DNA from: Heliomarina baculiformis
Lineage (GTDB): Bacteria > Pseudomonadota > Alphaproteobacteria > Rhodobacterales > Rhodobacteraceae
Length of the DNA: 64,000 nucleotides
NCBI RefSeq assembly: GCF_019966545.1
Contig: NZ_JAIMIC010000001.1
Location: 434,001 to 498,000, forward strand
Reading direction: 5' to 3'
Below are positions 44,014-53,916 of this stretch, in pieces. The notes below the pieces were generated by a model. It ran no database searches, was not told the origin of the DNA, and was given only the letters and a program-made list of their open reading frames with translations. The stretch's first letter is position 1. Every line of letters starts with the position of its first letter. Both the position numbers and the translations under genes were made by a program.

Positions 44014-44283
44014 GAATTCCTCCAATGTTTGATCATGCGGCGTTTGCCGGAGATGCTGCTGATACGGAGGAATTCGGCGGAAAGTTTCAGGCGGCTGAAA
44101 ATTCTTTGCAAAAAAAGAAAAATATCGTGCCGCTGCCGCCAAGCGACGGTCGAACCCGGCCACCGACGCCCGTAAAAAGGCGCATTTCCGCAGGCCTGCC
44201 CCCCCTTGCCCTTGCTGTTGATATGGTGCACGAACGCTTCGTTCGGCTTGGGTTGCCGGACAGATGAGACAAGGACTGATTTC

Positions 44284-45270
44284 ATGGCCGACGGTGCAAT
44301 CGATATCAATGCAAAGCCAACCGAGGATATTTCGGTAAAGGAAGTGTTCGGGATCGACACGAACATGATCGTCAAGGGCTTTGCCGATCGTACCGACCGC
44401 GTGCCGGAAATCGACTCGACCTATAAATTCGACCCGGAAACCACGCTGGCGATCCTCGCTGGTTTTTCCCATAACCGCCGCGTGATGGTTCAGGGGTACC
44501 ACGGTACGGGTAAATCGACCCATATCGAACAGGTTGCCTCGCGTCTGAACTGGCCGACGGTTCGTGTGAACCTCGACAGCCACATCAGCCGGATCGACCT
44601 GATCGGCAAGGACGCGATCAAGCTGCGCGACGGCAAGCAGGTGACGGAATTCCACGAAGGCATCCTGCCTTGGGCGCTGCGCAACCCGACTGCCATCGTT
44701 TTTGACGAATACGACGCGGGCCGCGCCGACGTGATGTTCGTGATCCAGCGCGTTCTGGAACATGACGGCAAGCTGACCCTGCTGGATCAGAACGAGATCA
44801 TCACCCCGAACAAGTATTTCCGCCTCTTCGCCACCTCGAACACGGTGGGTCTGGGCGATACGACGGGCCTGTACCACGGGACCCAGCAGATCAACCAGGC
44901 GCAGATGGACCGCTGGTCGCTTGTCGCGACGCTGAACTACCTGAGCCACGATGCCGAAGTCGCCATCGTCCTCAGCAAGGCGCCGCATTACAACAACGAG
45001 AAGGGCCGCAAGACGGTAAGCCAGATGGTGCATCTTGCCGACCTCACACGCGTGGCCTTTATGAACGGTGACCTTTCGACCGTGATGAGCCCGCGCACCG
45101 TGATTACATGGGCGCAGAACGCCGAGATCTTCCGCGATGTCGGCTATTCCTTCCGCCTGTCCTTCCTCAACAAATGCGACGAGTTGGAGCGCCAGACAGT
45201 GGCCGAGTTCTACCAGCGCTGCTTTGACGAGGAATTACCGGAAAGCGCGGCAAGCGTCAGCCTGGGCTAA
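44284..45270 (+). CDS. cobS: Cobaltochelatase subunit CobS
   Basis: AAA+ ATPase subunit of the aerobic cobaltochelatase (CobN-CobS-CobT), which inserts cobalt into hydrogenobyrinic acid diamide for vitamin B12. Length is 328 residues. Walker A is [10 protein letters not shown] at residues 71-80, Walker B is [13 protein letters not shown], followed by a sensor region [15 protein letters not shown] at 44284 is the conserved start; the frame stays open upstream to 44206. CobS forms a ring with CobT, which is encoded after two small genes. A terminator follows. Confidence 0.96.
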   Translation: MADGAIDINAKPTEDISVKEVFGIDTNMIVKGFADRTDRVPEIDSTYKFDPETTLAILAGFSHNRRVMVQGYHGTGKSTHIEQVASRLNWPTVRVNLDSHISRIDLIGKDAIKLRDGKQVTEFHEGILPWALRNPTAIVFDEYDAGRADVMFVIQRVLEHDGKLTLLDQNEIITPNKYFRLFATSNTVGLGDTTGLYHGTQQINQAQMDRWSLVATLNYLSHDAEVAIVLSKAPHYNNEKGRKTVSQMVHLADLTRVAFMNGDLSTVMSPRTVITWAQNAEIFRDVGYSFRLSFLNKCDELERQTVAEFYQRCFDEELPESAASVSLG

Positions 45271-45278
45271 GTTTCAAG

Positions 45279-45305
45279 GCCGGTTTCGACCGGCTCTTTT
45301 CTTTT
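45279..45305 (+). terminator. Rho-independent terminator of cobS
   Basis: GCCGGT and ACCGGC form a stem around TTCG, followed by TCTTTTCTTTT, just after the cobS stop at 45270. It suggests that cobT may need its own promoter. Confidence 0.85.
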
Positions 45306-45404
45306 GGGCCTGCCGGGTCGGTCCGTTCAATTTGAACCGTTCTTGAGGAAATTGCGCCCTACTTGCCGTTTGACCCAACGCGCTTTCGCGCGCAGTCTTT
45401 CGGT

Positions 45405-45830
45405 ATGGGCTATATTTCGTTTTCGCGGGCCATGGTTCTTGCGCTGGGCCTGCCTGTCGTTGGTATTTGTGGCGCCCCGCCCGAACGGGACACGTCTCCT
45501 GATCTGCAATTCGCGTTCGCAACCTGTGTCGGGCGTTTCACCGCGCTGATGCAGCATCAATGGCTGACCGGTCCGCAGCGCTCGGATGAAACCAAGCGGC
45601 AGCAACGTCAGATGATCGCCTTGCTTGATGCGGTTACCCCGCCCGAAGACAAACGGCGCGCCATGTCGCAAAGAATCCAGTCCAAGCACGCCTTTACCAG
45701 CCTGTTGACCCGGATCAGGGTCAGCCGGGACCCGGCCTATACGAGATGGGCGCAGAACCGGGTGGAACGAGATATTGGTGCCTGCCGGGGGCTGTTGCTT
45801 GGGCCTTCCTCCCTGTCACAATCCGGCTGA
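45405..45830 (+). CDS. Small secreted protein, first of a tandem paralogous pair
   Basis: A 141-residue protein of unknown function. The N-terminus MGYISFSRAMVLALGLPVVG is a signal peptide. It shares with the next gene the pattern FATCVGRFTALMQHQ, an ALLDAV stretch and a C-terminal ACRGLLL, so two cysteines about 100 residues apart are kept. An upstream TTG at 45363 would add 14 residues before the signal. Located between cobS and cobT; a role in cobaltochelatase is not supported by any motif and periplasmic location argues against it. Confidence 0.7.
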   Translation: MGYISFSRAMVLALGLPVVGICGAPPERDTSPDLQFAFATCVGRFTALMQHQWLTGPQRSDETKRQQRQMIALLDAVTPPEDKRRAMSQRIQSKHAFTSLLTRIRVSRDPAYTRWAQNRVERDIGACRGLLLGPSSLSQSG

Positions 45831-45926
45831 TCACTGGCGCGGCAGGAATATATCTACAAGAGATATTTTTGATATCTTTTGTATATACTTCATTGACCGG
45901 TAGGGTTTTTGTCATAGGCTTGTTAC

Positions 45927-46334
45927 ATGAACAGGCTTGCAACGTATCTCACTTACGGGTTGGCCCTTGCCGCGTTCACGGTTTCCGTGGCCAAGGCCCT
46001 CCCCTCTCAATCTGTCGAAAGAGCAGAGATTTTTGCGACGTGCTCGGGCCGCCTGTCGGCCCTTGCGACCAGACAACGGGCGATGAACGACCCTTCGGCA
46101 CCGGAGATCGAGCGGCTCAGCGACCAGTTCAGCATGCTGCTTGATGCGACGCTGCCGGATGCGATCCAGCAGGGCGTCGAGGCCACGCAATCGGATCGCT
46201 GGCGCAACTCGGGCTGGAGCGAAATGGCGAACCTGCTGGCCGATGTGGACTATAGCGTCGACCAGCGCCGGGTGGACCGGGCCCGTAGCGTTCTGGAAAC
46301 GCGGCTGGCCACCTGCCGGGCGCTTTTGCTTTAG
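45927..46334 (+). CDS. Small secreted protein, second of a tandem paralogous pair
   Basis: A 135-residue protein of unknown function and paralogue of the gene before it. MNRLATYLTYGLALAAFTVS is a signal peptide. The shared features are FATCSGRLSALATRQ, SMLLDATLPDAI and the end TCRALLL. Overall identity is low but the order, spacing of the two cysteines and length agree, so a tandem duplication is likely. It is preceded by an AT-rich stretch containing an inverted repeat AGATAT/ATATCT, possibly a separate promoter. Confidence 0.75.
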   Translation: MNRLATYLTYGLALAAFTVSVAKALPSQSVERAEIFATCSGRLSALATRQRAMNDPSAPEIERLSDQFSMLLDATLPDAIQQGVEATQSDRWRNSGWSEMANLLADVDYSVDQRRVDRARSVLETRLATCRALLL

Positions 46335-46427
46335 GCAGGGTGCAGAATTTTCCCGCGGTCTCTATGGTCAAGGGCGGGGAATGGTCTTAGGTTGTTGCCC
46401 TGAAGAGCAGCGACCGAAGGCCCCGAC

Positions 46428-48305
46428 ATGGCGCAGAATTCCGACAACCCCGCCGATCCGTTCAAGAAGGCGCTGGCCGAGGCCACCAAGGTCATGGCCA
46501 ACGACCCCGAGCTGAACGTCAGCTATTCCGTCGATCCATCGGGTCTGTCGGGCGATGCGATGCGCCTGCCGCAGGTCACCCGCCGGATGACCCGCGACGA
46601 GGTGTTGCTGGCGCGGGGCACGGCGGATTCGCTGGCGATGAACCGCAAGTATCATAACGGCCAGACCCATGCGCGCTATGCTCCGCCGGGTGACATGGCA
46701 CGCGAGCTTTACGAGGCGATGGAGACTGCCCGCTGCGAGGCGATGGGCGCGCGGGACATGCCCGGGACCGCAGGCAATATCGACGTCAAGATCGGCCATG
46801 ACGCTATGCGGCGCGGGTACGATCAGGTGACCTCGACCGCCGAGGCGCCGCTGGCGGCTGCTGCCGGTTACCTTGTGCGCAACCTCGCCACCGGGCGCGA
46901 TCTGCCCAAGGGCGCGGATAACGTGATGGAGCTGTGGCGCGATCACATCGAAAAGCAGGTCGGCGGGCGCCTTGACGTCATCAACGAGGTTCTCAACGAC
47001 CAGTCCGCTTTTGCCAAGTTCACCCGCGCGGTGATCAAGGATCTGGGCTATGGCGACCAGCTGGGCGACGACCCGGACGAGCTGGACGACAACCAGGAAG
47101 ACCAGGCCGAAGAGGATCAGGAAGACGATCAGGAGCCGGAAAGCACCGGCGAGGACGAGAGCGACGATCAGGAAACCGCCGCCGATCCGGAACGCTCGCA
47201 GGACGAACAGCAGGACCAGGCGGATGCGCAGGTCAGCATGGACGACCTCGCCGATGAGGAAATGGGCGAGGATGCGGAAATGCCCGAAGGCGATGCGCCC
47301 TTCGAGCCGCCTGCCCCGCCGCCGGTCAGCGATGCCGATCCGAATTACAAGGTATACCTGTCGACCCATGATGAAGAAGTCGACGCCGAGGACCTTGCCG
47401 AACCGGCCGAGCTGGAGCGGCTTCGTGCCTATCTCGACCAGCAGCTCGACCCGCTGAAGGGCGCGGTGTCACGGCTGGCGAACAAGCTGCAGCGCCGTTT
47501 GCAGGCACAGCAGAACCGGAGCTGGGAGTTCGACCGAGAGGAAGGTATCCTTGACGCGGGGCGTCTGGCGCGGGTGGTGGCGAACCCGACGACTCCGCTG
47601 TCGTTCAAAGTCGAGAAGGACACCGAGTTCCGCGATACGGTGGTGACGCTACTTCTCGACAATTCCGGTTCGATGCGCGGGCGACCGATTTCCATCGCCG
47701 CGATCTGTGCCGACGTGCTGGCGCGGACGTTGGAACGCTGCAACGTAAAGGTCGAGATCCTTGGCTTTACCACGCGGGCGTGGAAGGGCGGACAGGCGCG
47801 CGAGGCATGGCTGAACGATGGCCGCCCGCAGCAACCGGGCCGTCTGAATGATCTGCGCCATATCGTCTACAAGGGGGCGGATGCGCCCTGGCGTCGCGCG
47901 CGGCCGAACCTTGGTCTGATGATGAAGGAAGGTCTGCTCAAGGAGAACATTGACGGGGAGGCGCTGGAATGGGCGCATCGCCGCATGCTGGCACGGCGCG
48001 AGCAGCGCAAGATCCTGATGGTGATTTCCGACGGTGCGCCGGTCGATGATTCGACCCTGTCGGTGAACCCGGCGAATTACCTGGAAAAACACCTGCGCGA
48101 CGTGATCGCCATGGTCGAGAAACGCAAGATTGTGGAACTGCTGGCGATCGGCATCGGCCATGACGTGACGCGCTATTACGACCGCGCCGTGACGATCACC
48201 GATGTGGAGCAGCTGGCCGGGGCGATGACCGAGCAGCTGGCCGCGCTTTTCGACAGCGACCCGCGCGCGCGGGCGCGGGTGATGGGGATCAAAAAGGCGA
48301 GCTAG
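46428..48305 (+). CDS. cobT: Cobaltochelatase subunit CobT
   Basis: Subunit of the aerobic cobaltochelatase, 625 residues. The C-terminal half holds a von Willebrand A-type domain with the metal-adhesion motif [13 protein letters not shown], needed for contact with CobN. The middle (residues about 210-305) is an Asp/Glu/Gln-rich, highly acidic linker, typical of CobT. The N-terminal part (residues 1-200) resembles the helical region that packs on CobS. Its ATG lies about 94 bases behind the paralogous pair. A hairpin overlaps the stop. Confidence 0.96.
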   Translation: MAQNSDNPADPFKKALAEATKVMANDPELNVSYSVDPSGLSGDAMRLPQVTRRMTRDEVLLARGTADSLAMNRKYHNGQTHARYAPPGDMARELYEAMETARCEAMGARDMPGTAGNIDVKIGHDAMRRGYDQVTSTAEAPLAAAAGYLVRNLATGRDLPKGADNVMELWRDHIEKQVGGRLDVINEVLNDQSAFAKFTRAVIKDLGYGDQLGDDPDELDDNQEDQAEEDQEDDQEPESTGEDESDDQETAADPERSQDEQQDQADAQVSMDDLADEEMGEDAEMPEGDAPFEPPAPPPVSDADPNYKVYLSTHDEEVDAEDLAEPAELERLRAYLDQQLDPLKGAVSRLANKLQRRLQAQQNRSWEFDREEGILDAGRLARVVANPTTPLSFKVEKDTEFRDTVVTLLLDNSGSMRGRPISIAAICADVLARTLERCNVKVEILGFTTRAWKGGQAREAWLNDGRPQQPGRLNDLRHIVYKGADAPWRRARPNLGLMMKEGLLKENIDGEALEWAHRRMLARREQRKILMVISDGAPVDDSTLSVNPANYLEKHLRDVIAMVEKRKIVELLAIGIGHDVTRYYDRAVTITDVEQLAGAMTEQLAALFDSDPRARARVMGIKKAS

Positions 48306-48315
48306 AGCTCGCCTT
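48294..48315 (+). terminator. Hairpin overlapping the cobT stop codon
   Basis: AAGGCGAGCT and AGCTCGCCTT form a perfect 10-bp stem around AG, covering the TAG stop. It is followed by TTGCCTT, a weak T-run, so termination is possible but may be partial. Confidence 0.5.
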
Positions 48316-48500
48316 GCCTTCGGCGACCGTATTTGCACCGAGAAGAAGCAGCGGGGGTTTCGCCGGCGCGTCGTTTCGCGTGGTTGGGCGATATGATTGC
48401 ATTCGCATTCAGGGCGTCGTGAATGCGGTGAAATCGCGCCTTGCGTCCCGGCCGGGTTCGCGATTGGGTACGGACGAATGACCCAAAGAAAGATCGGCCT

Positions 48501-50291
48501 ATGTTTCAGACATTCGAGTTAACCGCACGACCCGAACAGGGCCCCCCGCGTCTGGCTGCGTTGCGGGATGCGATGGAGAGCGAGGGGCTCGACGGGTTTC
48601 TGGTGCCGCGTGCGGATGCGCATCAGGGTGAATATGTCGCCCCGCGCGATGCCCGTCTGGCCTGGCTTTCGGGGTTCACCGGCTCGGCCGGGTTCTGCGC
48701 GGCGTTGCGCAACGTCGCCGGGGTATTCATCGACGGGCGCTATCGCACGCAGGTCAAGGCGCAGGTGGCGAATGTGTTCACCCCGGTACCCTGGCCCGAT
48801 GTGTCGCTGGTCGACTGGCTGAAGGAGCAGCTGCCGGAGGGTGGCAAGGTCGGCTTTGACCCCTGGCTGCATACTGTGGCGCAGGTCGAGGGCTGGCAGT
48901 CCGGGCTGAAGGGCAGCGGCATCGAGATGGTGCAGAGTGCCAACCTCGTCGACCGGATCTGGGAAGACCAGCCAGACCCGCCGATGAATCCGGTCAAGCT
49001 GCACCCGCTGGAATTTGCCGGGGAGAGCGCGGCGCGCAAATATGACCGACTGGGCAAGGATCTGGCGGAGGCCGGGCAGGATGCGGCGGCGATCACCTTG
49101 CCGGATTCGATCATGTGGCTGTTGAACATCCGCGGCTCGGACGTGGAGCGCAATCCCCTGGCGCATGGGTTCGCGGTGCTGCATGCAGATGGCATGGTCG
49201 ACCTTTACATGGCCTCGGCCAAGCTGGGCGATGTGCGCGAGGAACTGGGCGATCGCGTGCGGCAACACGAGCCGGAGGCGTTTCTGGACGATCTGTCCCG
49301 GCTTGAAGGCAAGGTGCGGATCGACAAGGGCACGGCGCCGCAGATCGTGGCGGATGCGCTTGGCGACAGGGCGGTGGCGGGGGACGACCCTTGCGCCCTG
49401 CCCAAGGCGCGTAAGAACGAGGCCGAGATCGAGGGATCGGCGGCTGCGCATCTGCGCGATGCGGTGGCGATGGTCGAACTGCTGAGCTGGCTCGATGCGC
49501 AGGCGCCGGGCACTTTGACAGAGACCGACGTCGTGACGCAGCTTGAGACCTGCCGCCGCCGGGACAATGCGCTTCAGGACATCAGTTTCGAGACGATTTC
49601 CGGCACCGGTCCGAACGGCGCGATCATGCATTACCGCGTGACCGAAGAGACCGATGCGCGTCTTGAGGACGGGCATCTGCTGGTGCTGGACAGCGGCGGG
49701 CAATATCTGGACGGCACCACCGATATCACGCGCACCATCGCCATCGGCGAGCCGGGCGAAGAGGAACGCGCCGCCTTTACCCGGGTGTTGCAGGGGATGA
49801 TCGGCATGTCGCGGCTGCGCTGGCCCAAGGGGCTGGCCGGGCGCGATATCGAAGCGATCGGACGCCTGCCGCTCTGGCTCGCGGGACAGGATTTCAACCA
49901 CGGGCTTGGCCATGGAGTCGGCGCTTACCTGAGCGTTCACGAGGGCCCGCAACGGCTGAGCCGCGCCAGCACCATACCGCTGGAGCCGGGGATGATCCTG
50001 TCGAACGAGCCGGGCTATTACCGTGAGGGGGCCTTTGGCATAAGGATCGAGAACCTCCTCGTGGTACAGGAGGCCGAACCGCTGCCCGGCGGCGATCCGG
50101 AACGGGAATTCCTTGACTGGCGGACCCTGACCTTTGTGCCCATCGATCGCCGCCTGATTGCCATCGACATGCTGACGGCGGAAGAGCGGGCTTGGATCAA
50201 CGCCTATCACCGGCAGGTGGCCGAAAAGATCGGCTCGCGTCTGGGCAAGGAGGCAAAACTGTGGTTGGATGCTGCGATTGCCCCGATCTGA
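48501..50291 (+). CDS. Aminopeptidase P family (M24B) metallopeptidase
   Basis: Xaa-Pro aminopeptidase-type enzyme of 596 residues, which cleaves N-terminal residues before proline. Two creatinase-like N-terminal domains (residues about 20-300) precede the pita-bread catalytic domain. Metal ligands can be read as Asp in LVLDSGGQYLDGTTDITRT, His in FNHGLGHGVGAYLSVHEGP and Glu in LSNEPGYY and FGIRIENL. ATG at 48501 is chosen because MFQTFELTARP is the usual start. Long relative to E. coli PepP (441), matching the three-domain form common in alphaproteobacteria and eukaryotes. Confidence 0.93.
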   Translation: MFQTFELTARPEQGPPRLAALRDAMESEGLDGFLVPRADAHQGEYVAPRDARLAWLSGFTGSAGFCAALRNVAGVFIDGRYRTQVKAQVANVFTPVPWPDVSLVDWLKEQLPEGGKVGFDPWLHTVAQVEGWQSGLKGSGIEMVQSANLVDRIWEDQPDPPMNPVKLHPLEFAGESAARKYDRLGKDLAEAGQDAAAITLPDSIMWLLNIRGSDVERNPLAHGFAVLHADGMVDLYMASAKLGDVREELGDRVRQHEPEAFLDDLSRLEGKVRIDKGTAPQIVADALGDRAVAGDDPCALPKARKNEAEIEGSAAAHLRDAVAMVELLSWLDAQAPGTLTETDVVTQLETCRRRDNALQDISFETISGTGPNGAIMHYRVTEETDARLEDGHLLVLDSGGQYLDGTTDITRTIAIGEPGEEERAAFTRVLQGMIGMSRLRWPKGLAGRDIEAIGRLPLWLAGQDFNHGLGHGVGAYLSVHEGPQRLSRASTIPLEPGMILSNEPGYYREGAFGIRIENLLVVQEAEPLPGGDPEREFLDWRTLTFVPIDRRLIAIDMLTAEERAWINAYHRQVAEKIGSRLGKEAKLWLDAAIAPI

Positions 50292-50346
50292 CACCTTGGT
50301 GTTACGTTCGGCGGGCAGGACGGACGGGTATTCGAGGAGGCATATC

Positions 50347-50691
50347 ATGGCGGATCACATCACGATCGAAAAGGCAGCGGGCAAGTGGAGCGTGCGTTCG
50401 GGCGGGGCCGTGCTTGGTGAATCCGTGAATGCCCTGCGGCTGATCGAGAACGGCTATGACCCGGTGATCTATTTCCCGCGCGAAGATATCGCGATGGCTT
50501 TCCTTGATCGGTCGGACATGACCACCCATTGCCCGCACAAGGGCGATGCGACCTATTTTTCCATCGTGAACAAATCCTCGACGGTGCCGGACGCGGTCTG
50601 GAGCTATGAGACGCCAAAGGATGCCGTGTCGGACATCGGGGGCTATCTGGCCTTTTACGAGAGCGACATGGTGAAGGTCGAACAGCTCTGA
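50347..50691 (+). CDS. DUF427 domain protein
   Basis: A 114-residue protein of the DUF427 family, function unknown. It shows the family blocks YDPVIYFPREDIAMAFLDRS, THCPHKGDATYFSI and VWSYETPKDAVSDIGGYLAFY. The fold is a small beta-rich domain. The strong ribosome site GAGGAGG before ATG at 50347 sets the start; an open frame from 50269 is longer. It follows the aminopeptidase P gene by 55 bases and may be co-transcribed. Confidence 0.9.
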   Translation: MADHITIEKAAGKWSVRSGGAVLGESVNALRLIENGYDPVIYFPREDIAMAFLDRSDMTTHCPHKGDATYFSIVNKSSTVPDAVWSYETPKDAVSDIGGYLAFYESDMVKVEQL

Positions 50692-50698
50692 GACCCGC

Positions 50699-52384
50699 TT
50701 AGCTGTGTTCCTCGGCGGCGGTGGCCGCGAGGGCGCGGTTATAGGCCTTGAGCGCGTCGATATGGAACAGCGCGCCGATCTGTTCCAGCTCTCCTTCCCT
50801 GTTGCGGGTCACGACCGGGAGAAAGGCGACCTCGGCACTGTCAAAAATCGGCATGGCAGCTTCTAGCGAGGCTGATCCTTCGACATAGAGATGTTCCTCG
50901 ATCATCCGGGCGCAGGTGTCCGGATCAGGCGAGCGCCGGTCGCCCGTGGGGCGCATCACCGAACCGGCGCGGAGCTGTGCCAGCAGGTAGGCTTGCGGGC
51001 CGGCAGCAAGGTGGATGCCGCGCCGTTCGAGCTGGGTGAGGAAAAAAGACCTGTCGACGATGCGCGAGGCCAGCGCGGTCGACATGGAGACCGACACCAT
51101 CACCGCCAGACCGATCTGCCAGTCGCCGGTCAGTTCGAACACGATGAGCGTGGTCGAGATAGGGGCGCCTAACACGGCAGCGGCCACCGCACCCATCCCG
51201 GCGAAGGCATAGAGCGTATGCGTGCCGGAGACATCCGGCAGGGTCGCCGTGGCGATCAGGCCAAAGGCGAGGCCGGTCAGCGCGCCGATCATCAGCGAGG
51301 GCGAGAAAATACCGCCGCCCATGCGCCCGCCGAATGTGATGGCAAGCGCCGCCGCCTTGAGCATCGCGTAGATGATGGCCTGATCCAGCAGCAGGCTGCC
51401 GGAGAGCGCCCGGTAGGTGGTTTCATAGCCGACGCCGATGATATGCGGGAACCAGATCGCCATCACGCCCAGAAGCGCGCCAGAGGCCGCCGGGCGGAGC
51501 CAGCGCGGCAGGCTGATGGCTGTCTGGATGCGGGTGCCCACGTCTTCGGCCCAGAACACGGAATGCATCACAAGAACAGCGACAAGGCCACAGATCAGCC
51601 CGAGGATCAGGAAGGCGGGCAGTTCCACATAGAATTGCAGAGCCCCGGGGGTGTTGAGTACGAATTCGGTCACATCGCCGAATTCGATCCGGTTGATGAC
51701 CGTCCCGGCGACCGAGGCGATCACGATTGGCGCAAAGGCATGGACCGCGAAATGGCGCAGCACGACCTCGAGAGCGAAGAGCGCCCCGGCGATGGGGGCG
51801 TTGAAGCTGGCTGAAACGGCGGCGGCCACCGCGCAGCCCAAAAGGTCACGCCCGGTAATGCCGTCGGCATGGATATAGCGGCAGACATTCGTCGAAATCA
51901 CGCCTGCCATGTGCACGACCGGACCTTCGCGTCCCGAGGAGCCGCCGGAACTGAGGGTGATGAGCGAGGCGAACATCGAGGCGACCCCTGCCCTGCGTTC
52001 CACCCGCCCGTCGCTGAGCGCGGCACCTTCGATCACGTCGGCCACGCTGCGCACCCGCCCGTCGGGGGTGAAAAAGTGCAGGATCAGTCCAACGACCAGC
52101 CCGCCCGCGATGGGCAGGCAGAGGATCCAGTACCACGGCAGGGAAGCGGCAAAGCTGTGCAGGAAGTGCACGTCTTCGGTCCCGTAAAGAGCCGCCTGCA
52201 AGCTGTTGATGCCCTTGCGGAAAAAAACGGCGGCGAAACCGGCGGCGATACCGATAGCAAGGGCGATGAACCAGAACTGGATCTGGCTTGGGCCGCGCCG
52301 TCTGAGAACCGTCCAGCCTGCCTGGCAGGTCTTGATGACCTGTAAGACCTGCTCGGATACGGGGTTGGGCTTGGGTGCTGCCAT
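50699..52384 (-). CDS. ClC family chloride channel/transporter with C-terminal CBS-like region
   Basis: Inner-membrane anion channel or Cl-/H+ exchanger of 561 residues. The gating motif GSSGREGPVVH carries the external glutamate Glu153 (equivalent to E148 in E. coli ClcA). Further marks are AAAVSASFNAPIAGALFALE and GGRMGGGIFSPSLMIGALTG, the chloride-coordinating regions. The last hundred or so residues (ARMIEEHLYVEGSASLEAAM onward) look like a CBS-type regulatory region. Convergent with the DUF427 gene. Confidence 0.92.
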   Translation of the reverse strand: MAAPKPNPVSEQVLQVIKTCQAGWTVLRRRGPSQIQFWFIALAIGIAAGFAAVFFRKGINSLQAALYGTEDVHFLHSFAASLPWYWILCLPIAGGLVVGLILHFFTPDGRVRSVADVIEGAALSDGRVERRAGVASMFASLITLSSGGSSGREGPVVHMAGVISTNVCRYIHADGITGRDLLGCAVAAAVSASFNAPIAGALFALEVVLRHFAVHAFAPIVIASVAGTVINRIEFGDVTEFVLNTPGALQFYVELPAFLILGLICGLVAVLVMHSVFWAEDVGTRIQTAISLPRWLRPAASGALLGVMAIWFPHIIGVGYETTYRALSGSLLLDQAIIYAMLKAAALAITFGGRMGGGIFSPSLMIGALTGLAFGLIATATLPDVSGTHTLYAFAGMGAVAAAVLGAPISTTLIVFELTGDWQIGLAVMVSVSMSTALASRIVDRSFFLTQLERRGIHLAAGPQAYLLAQLRAGSVMRPTGDRRSPDPDTCARMIEEHLYVEGSASLEAAMPIFDSAEVAFLPVVTRNREGELEQIGALFHIDALKAYNRALAATAAEEHS

Positions 52385-52443
52385 TACTGACTCTGGGACG
52401 GGTTACCCCCTCTCTAGAATACCCGCAGAGTGTGGGGAACCCG

Positions 52444-53910
52444 TTATTCCGGCTTGGCTACGCCGCTGTTACCTGAAAGCTCGGCGCCGAGGCGACGAAC
52501 CTCACGGATCAGCAGGTCGAGATCGGCCCGGGTGGTGCGATGGTTGGTGATATTCACCCGGATCGCCCGCTTGCCATCAAGCGTCGTGGTCGAGGGCGCG
52601 GCGATGCCCTGAAGCTGAAGCTGGATCACGATTTCGTCGGTCAGCGCGTTCTGTTCGGACAGATCGCCCTTACCCGTGTACCTGAAACAGCAAATGTTCA
52701 TCATGACCGGGGCGAGCAATTCGAGGTCGGATGCACCTGTAACCAGATCGCCGAGATAGGCCGCCTGCGCGCAGTTTTGCGAGATCATCTGGCCGAGTTT
52801 CTCGGTGCCATGCTCGGCCAGTTGCGCCCAGATCTTGAGCGCGCGGAAGCCACGCGACAATTCGGGGCCGTATTCCACCGGCCAAGGGTTGCCAGCGGCC
52901 AGCCCCCGCTCGGCCCCGACCAGATAGGCGGGGCGGTCGGAAAAGGCGCGGCGATGCGCTTCTTCCGAACGGAGAAGGACAAAACCGGCGTCATAAGTCA
53001 CGTGCAGCCATTTGTGGAAATCAAAGGCAAGGCTGTCGGCGCGGGAAAGCCCCGCGAGCCGGGGGCGCACCGTGTCGGACAGGATGCCCGTCGCCCCGAA
53101 TGCGCCGTCCACATGGAACCATATGTCTTCGGCGGCGGCGATATCGGCGAGCGCTTCAAGATCGTCCGTCGCGCCGAGATCAACGCTTCCGGCGGTGCCG
53201 ATCAGCGCGAAAGGGATCAGACCAGCGGTCCGGTCGGTGGCGATGGCTTCGCGCAGGGCGTCGAGGTCGATCTGGTAATTCTTGGTGATCGGGATCTTGC
53301 GAAGGGCGTCGCTGCCCAGTCCAAGCACGTCAAAAGCCCGCGCGACGCAGGCGTGGGTCTGGGTCGAGGTATATCCAACCAGTCGGGCCGCGCCGATGCC
53401 CTGCGTCCGGCTGGCGAAATCGAGCGCTCGGTCGCGGGCGGCCTTCATCGCGATGATCGTCGCGACCGAGGTGCCCGACACAATCAGGCCACTGGAATCG
53501 GCGGGGAAGTCAAAAAGACCGCGCACCCAGTCGACCACCTGTTTTTCCACATGCATCGCGCCGTGGTCGCGCCCGCCGAGGTTGGCGTTCATCGCCACCG
53601 CCGCCATTTCCGCGATCACCTGCGATGGTGTGCCCGATCCGTGGACCCAACCGAAAAAGCGGGGATGCGTGTTGCCGACCCCGTAGGGGAGCAGATCGGT
53701 CATCTGACCGGCAACCGCGTCGCCTCCCCTGCCCTTTGTCGGCAGTTCGGCCTGAAAAGCCGCCTTCAGCGCGTCATCGGGGGCGCGCCAGACCGGGCCG
53801 TCGCGGGTGGTCTGCATGCGATCCAGCGCCGCGTCGAGCATGTCATGGGCCCGCTTGCGAAACGCCTCCCAGTCTTCGGGATCGAGCGACGTTTCATGCG
53901 GGTCGGTCAT
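52444..53910 (-). CDS. PLP-dependent decarboxylase, group II (aromatic amino acid/glutamate decarboxylase family)
   Basis: Pyridoxal-phosphate decarboxylase of 488 residues. The cofactor lysine is Lys300 in AFDFHKWLHV. The HVDGAFGA block near 266-273, with Asp268, binds the pyridine nitrogen. SGTSVATIIAMKAARDRA near residue 145 binds the phosphate. Family members decarboxylate Dopa, tryptophan, tyrosine or glutamate; the specific substrate cannot be told. Its ATG lies 6 bases downstream of the recN stop on the same strand, so it may be co-transcribed with recN. Confidence 0.92.
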   Translation of the reverse strand: MTDPHETSLDPEDWEAFRKRAHDMLDAALDRMQTTRDGPVWRAPDDALKAAFQAELPTKGRGGDAVAGQMTDLLPYGVGNTHPRFFGWVHGSGTPSQVIAEMAAVAMNANLGGRDHGAMHVEKQVVDWVRGLFDFPADSSGLIVSGTSVATIIAMKAARDRALDFASRTQGIGAARLVGYTSTQTHACVARAFDVLGLGSDALRKIPITKNYQIDLDALREAIATDRTAGLIPFALIGTAGSVDLGATDDLEALADIAAAEDIWFHVDGAFGATGILSDTVRPRLAGLSRADSLAFDFHKWLHVTYDAGFVLLRSEEAHRRAFSDRPAYLVGAERGLAAGNPWPVEYGPELSRGFRALKIWAQLAEHGTEKLGQMISQNCAQAAYLGDLVTGASDLELLAPVMMNICCFRYTGKGDLSEQNALTDEIVIQLQLQGIAAPSTTTLDGKRAIRVNITNHRTTRADLDLLIREVRRLGAELSGNSGVAKPE

Positions 53911-53916
53911 GCGGTC

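Noticed and set aside
43450-45033. 527-codon minus-strand frame spanning the fasciclin gene and cobS
   Set aside because: Only its C-terminal 187 codons form a real protein with signal peptide and ribosome site; the rest is antisense to cobS.
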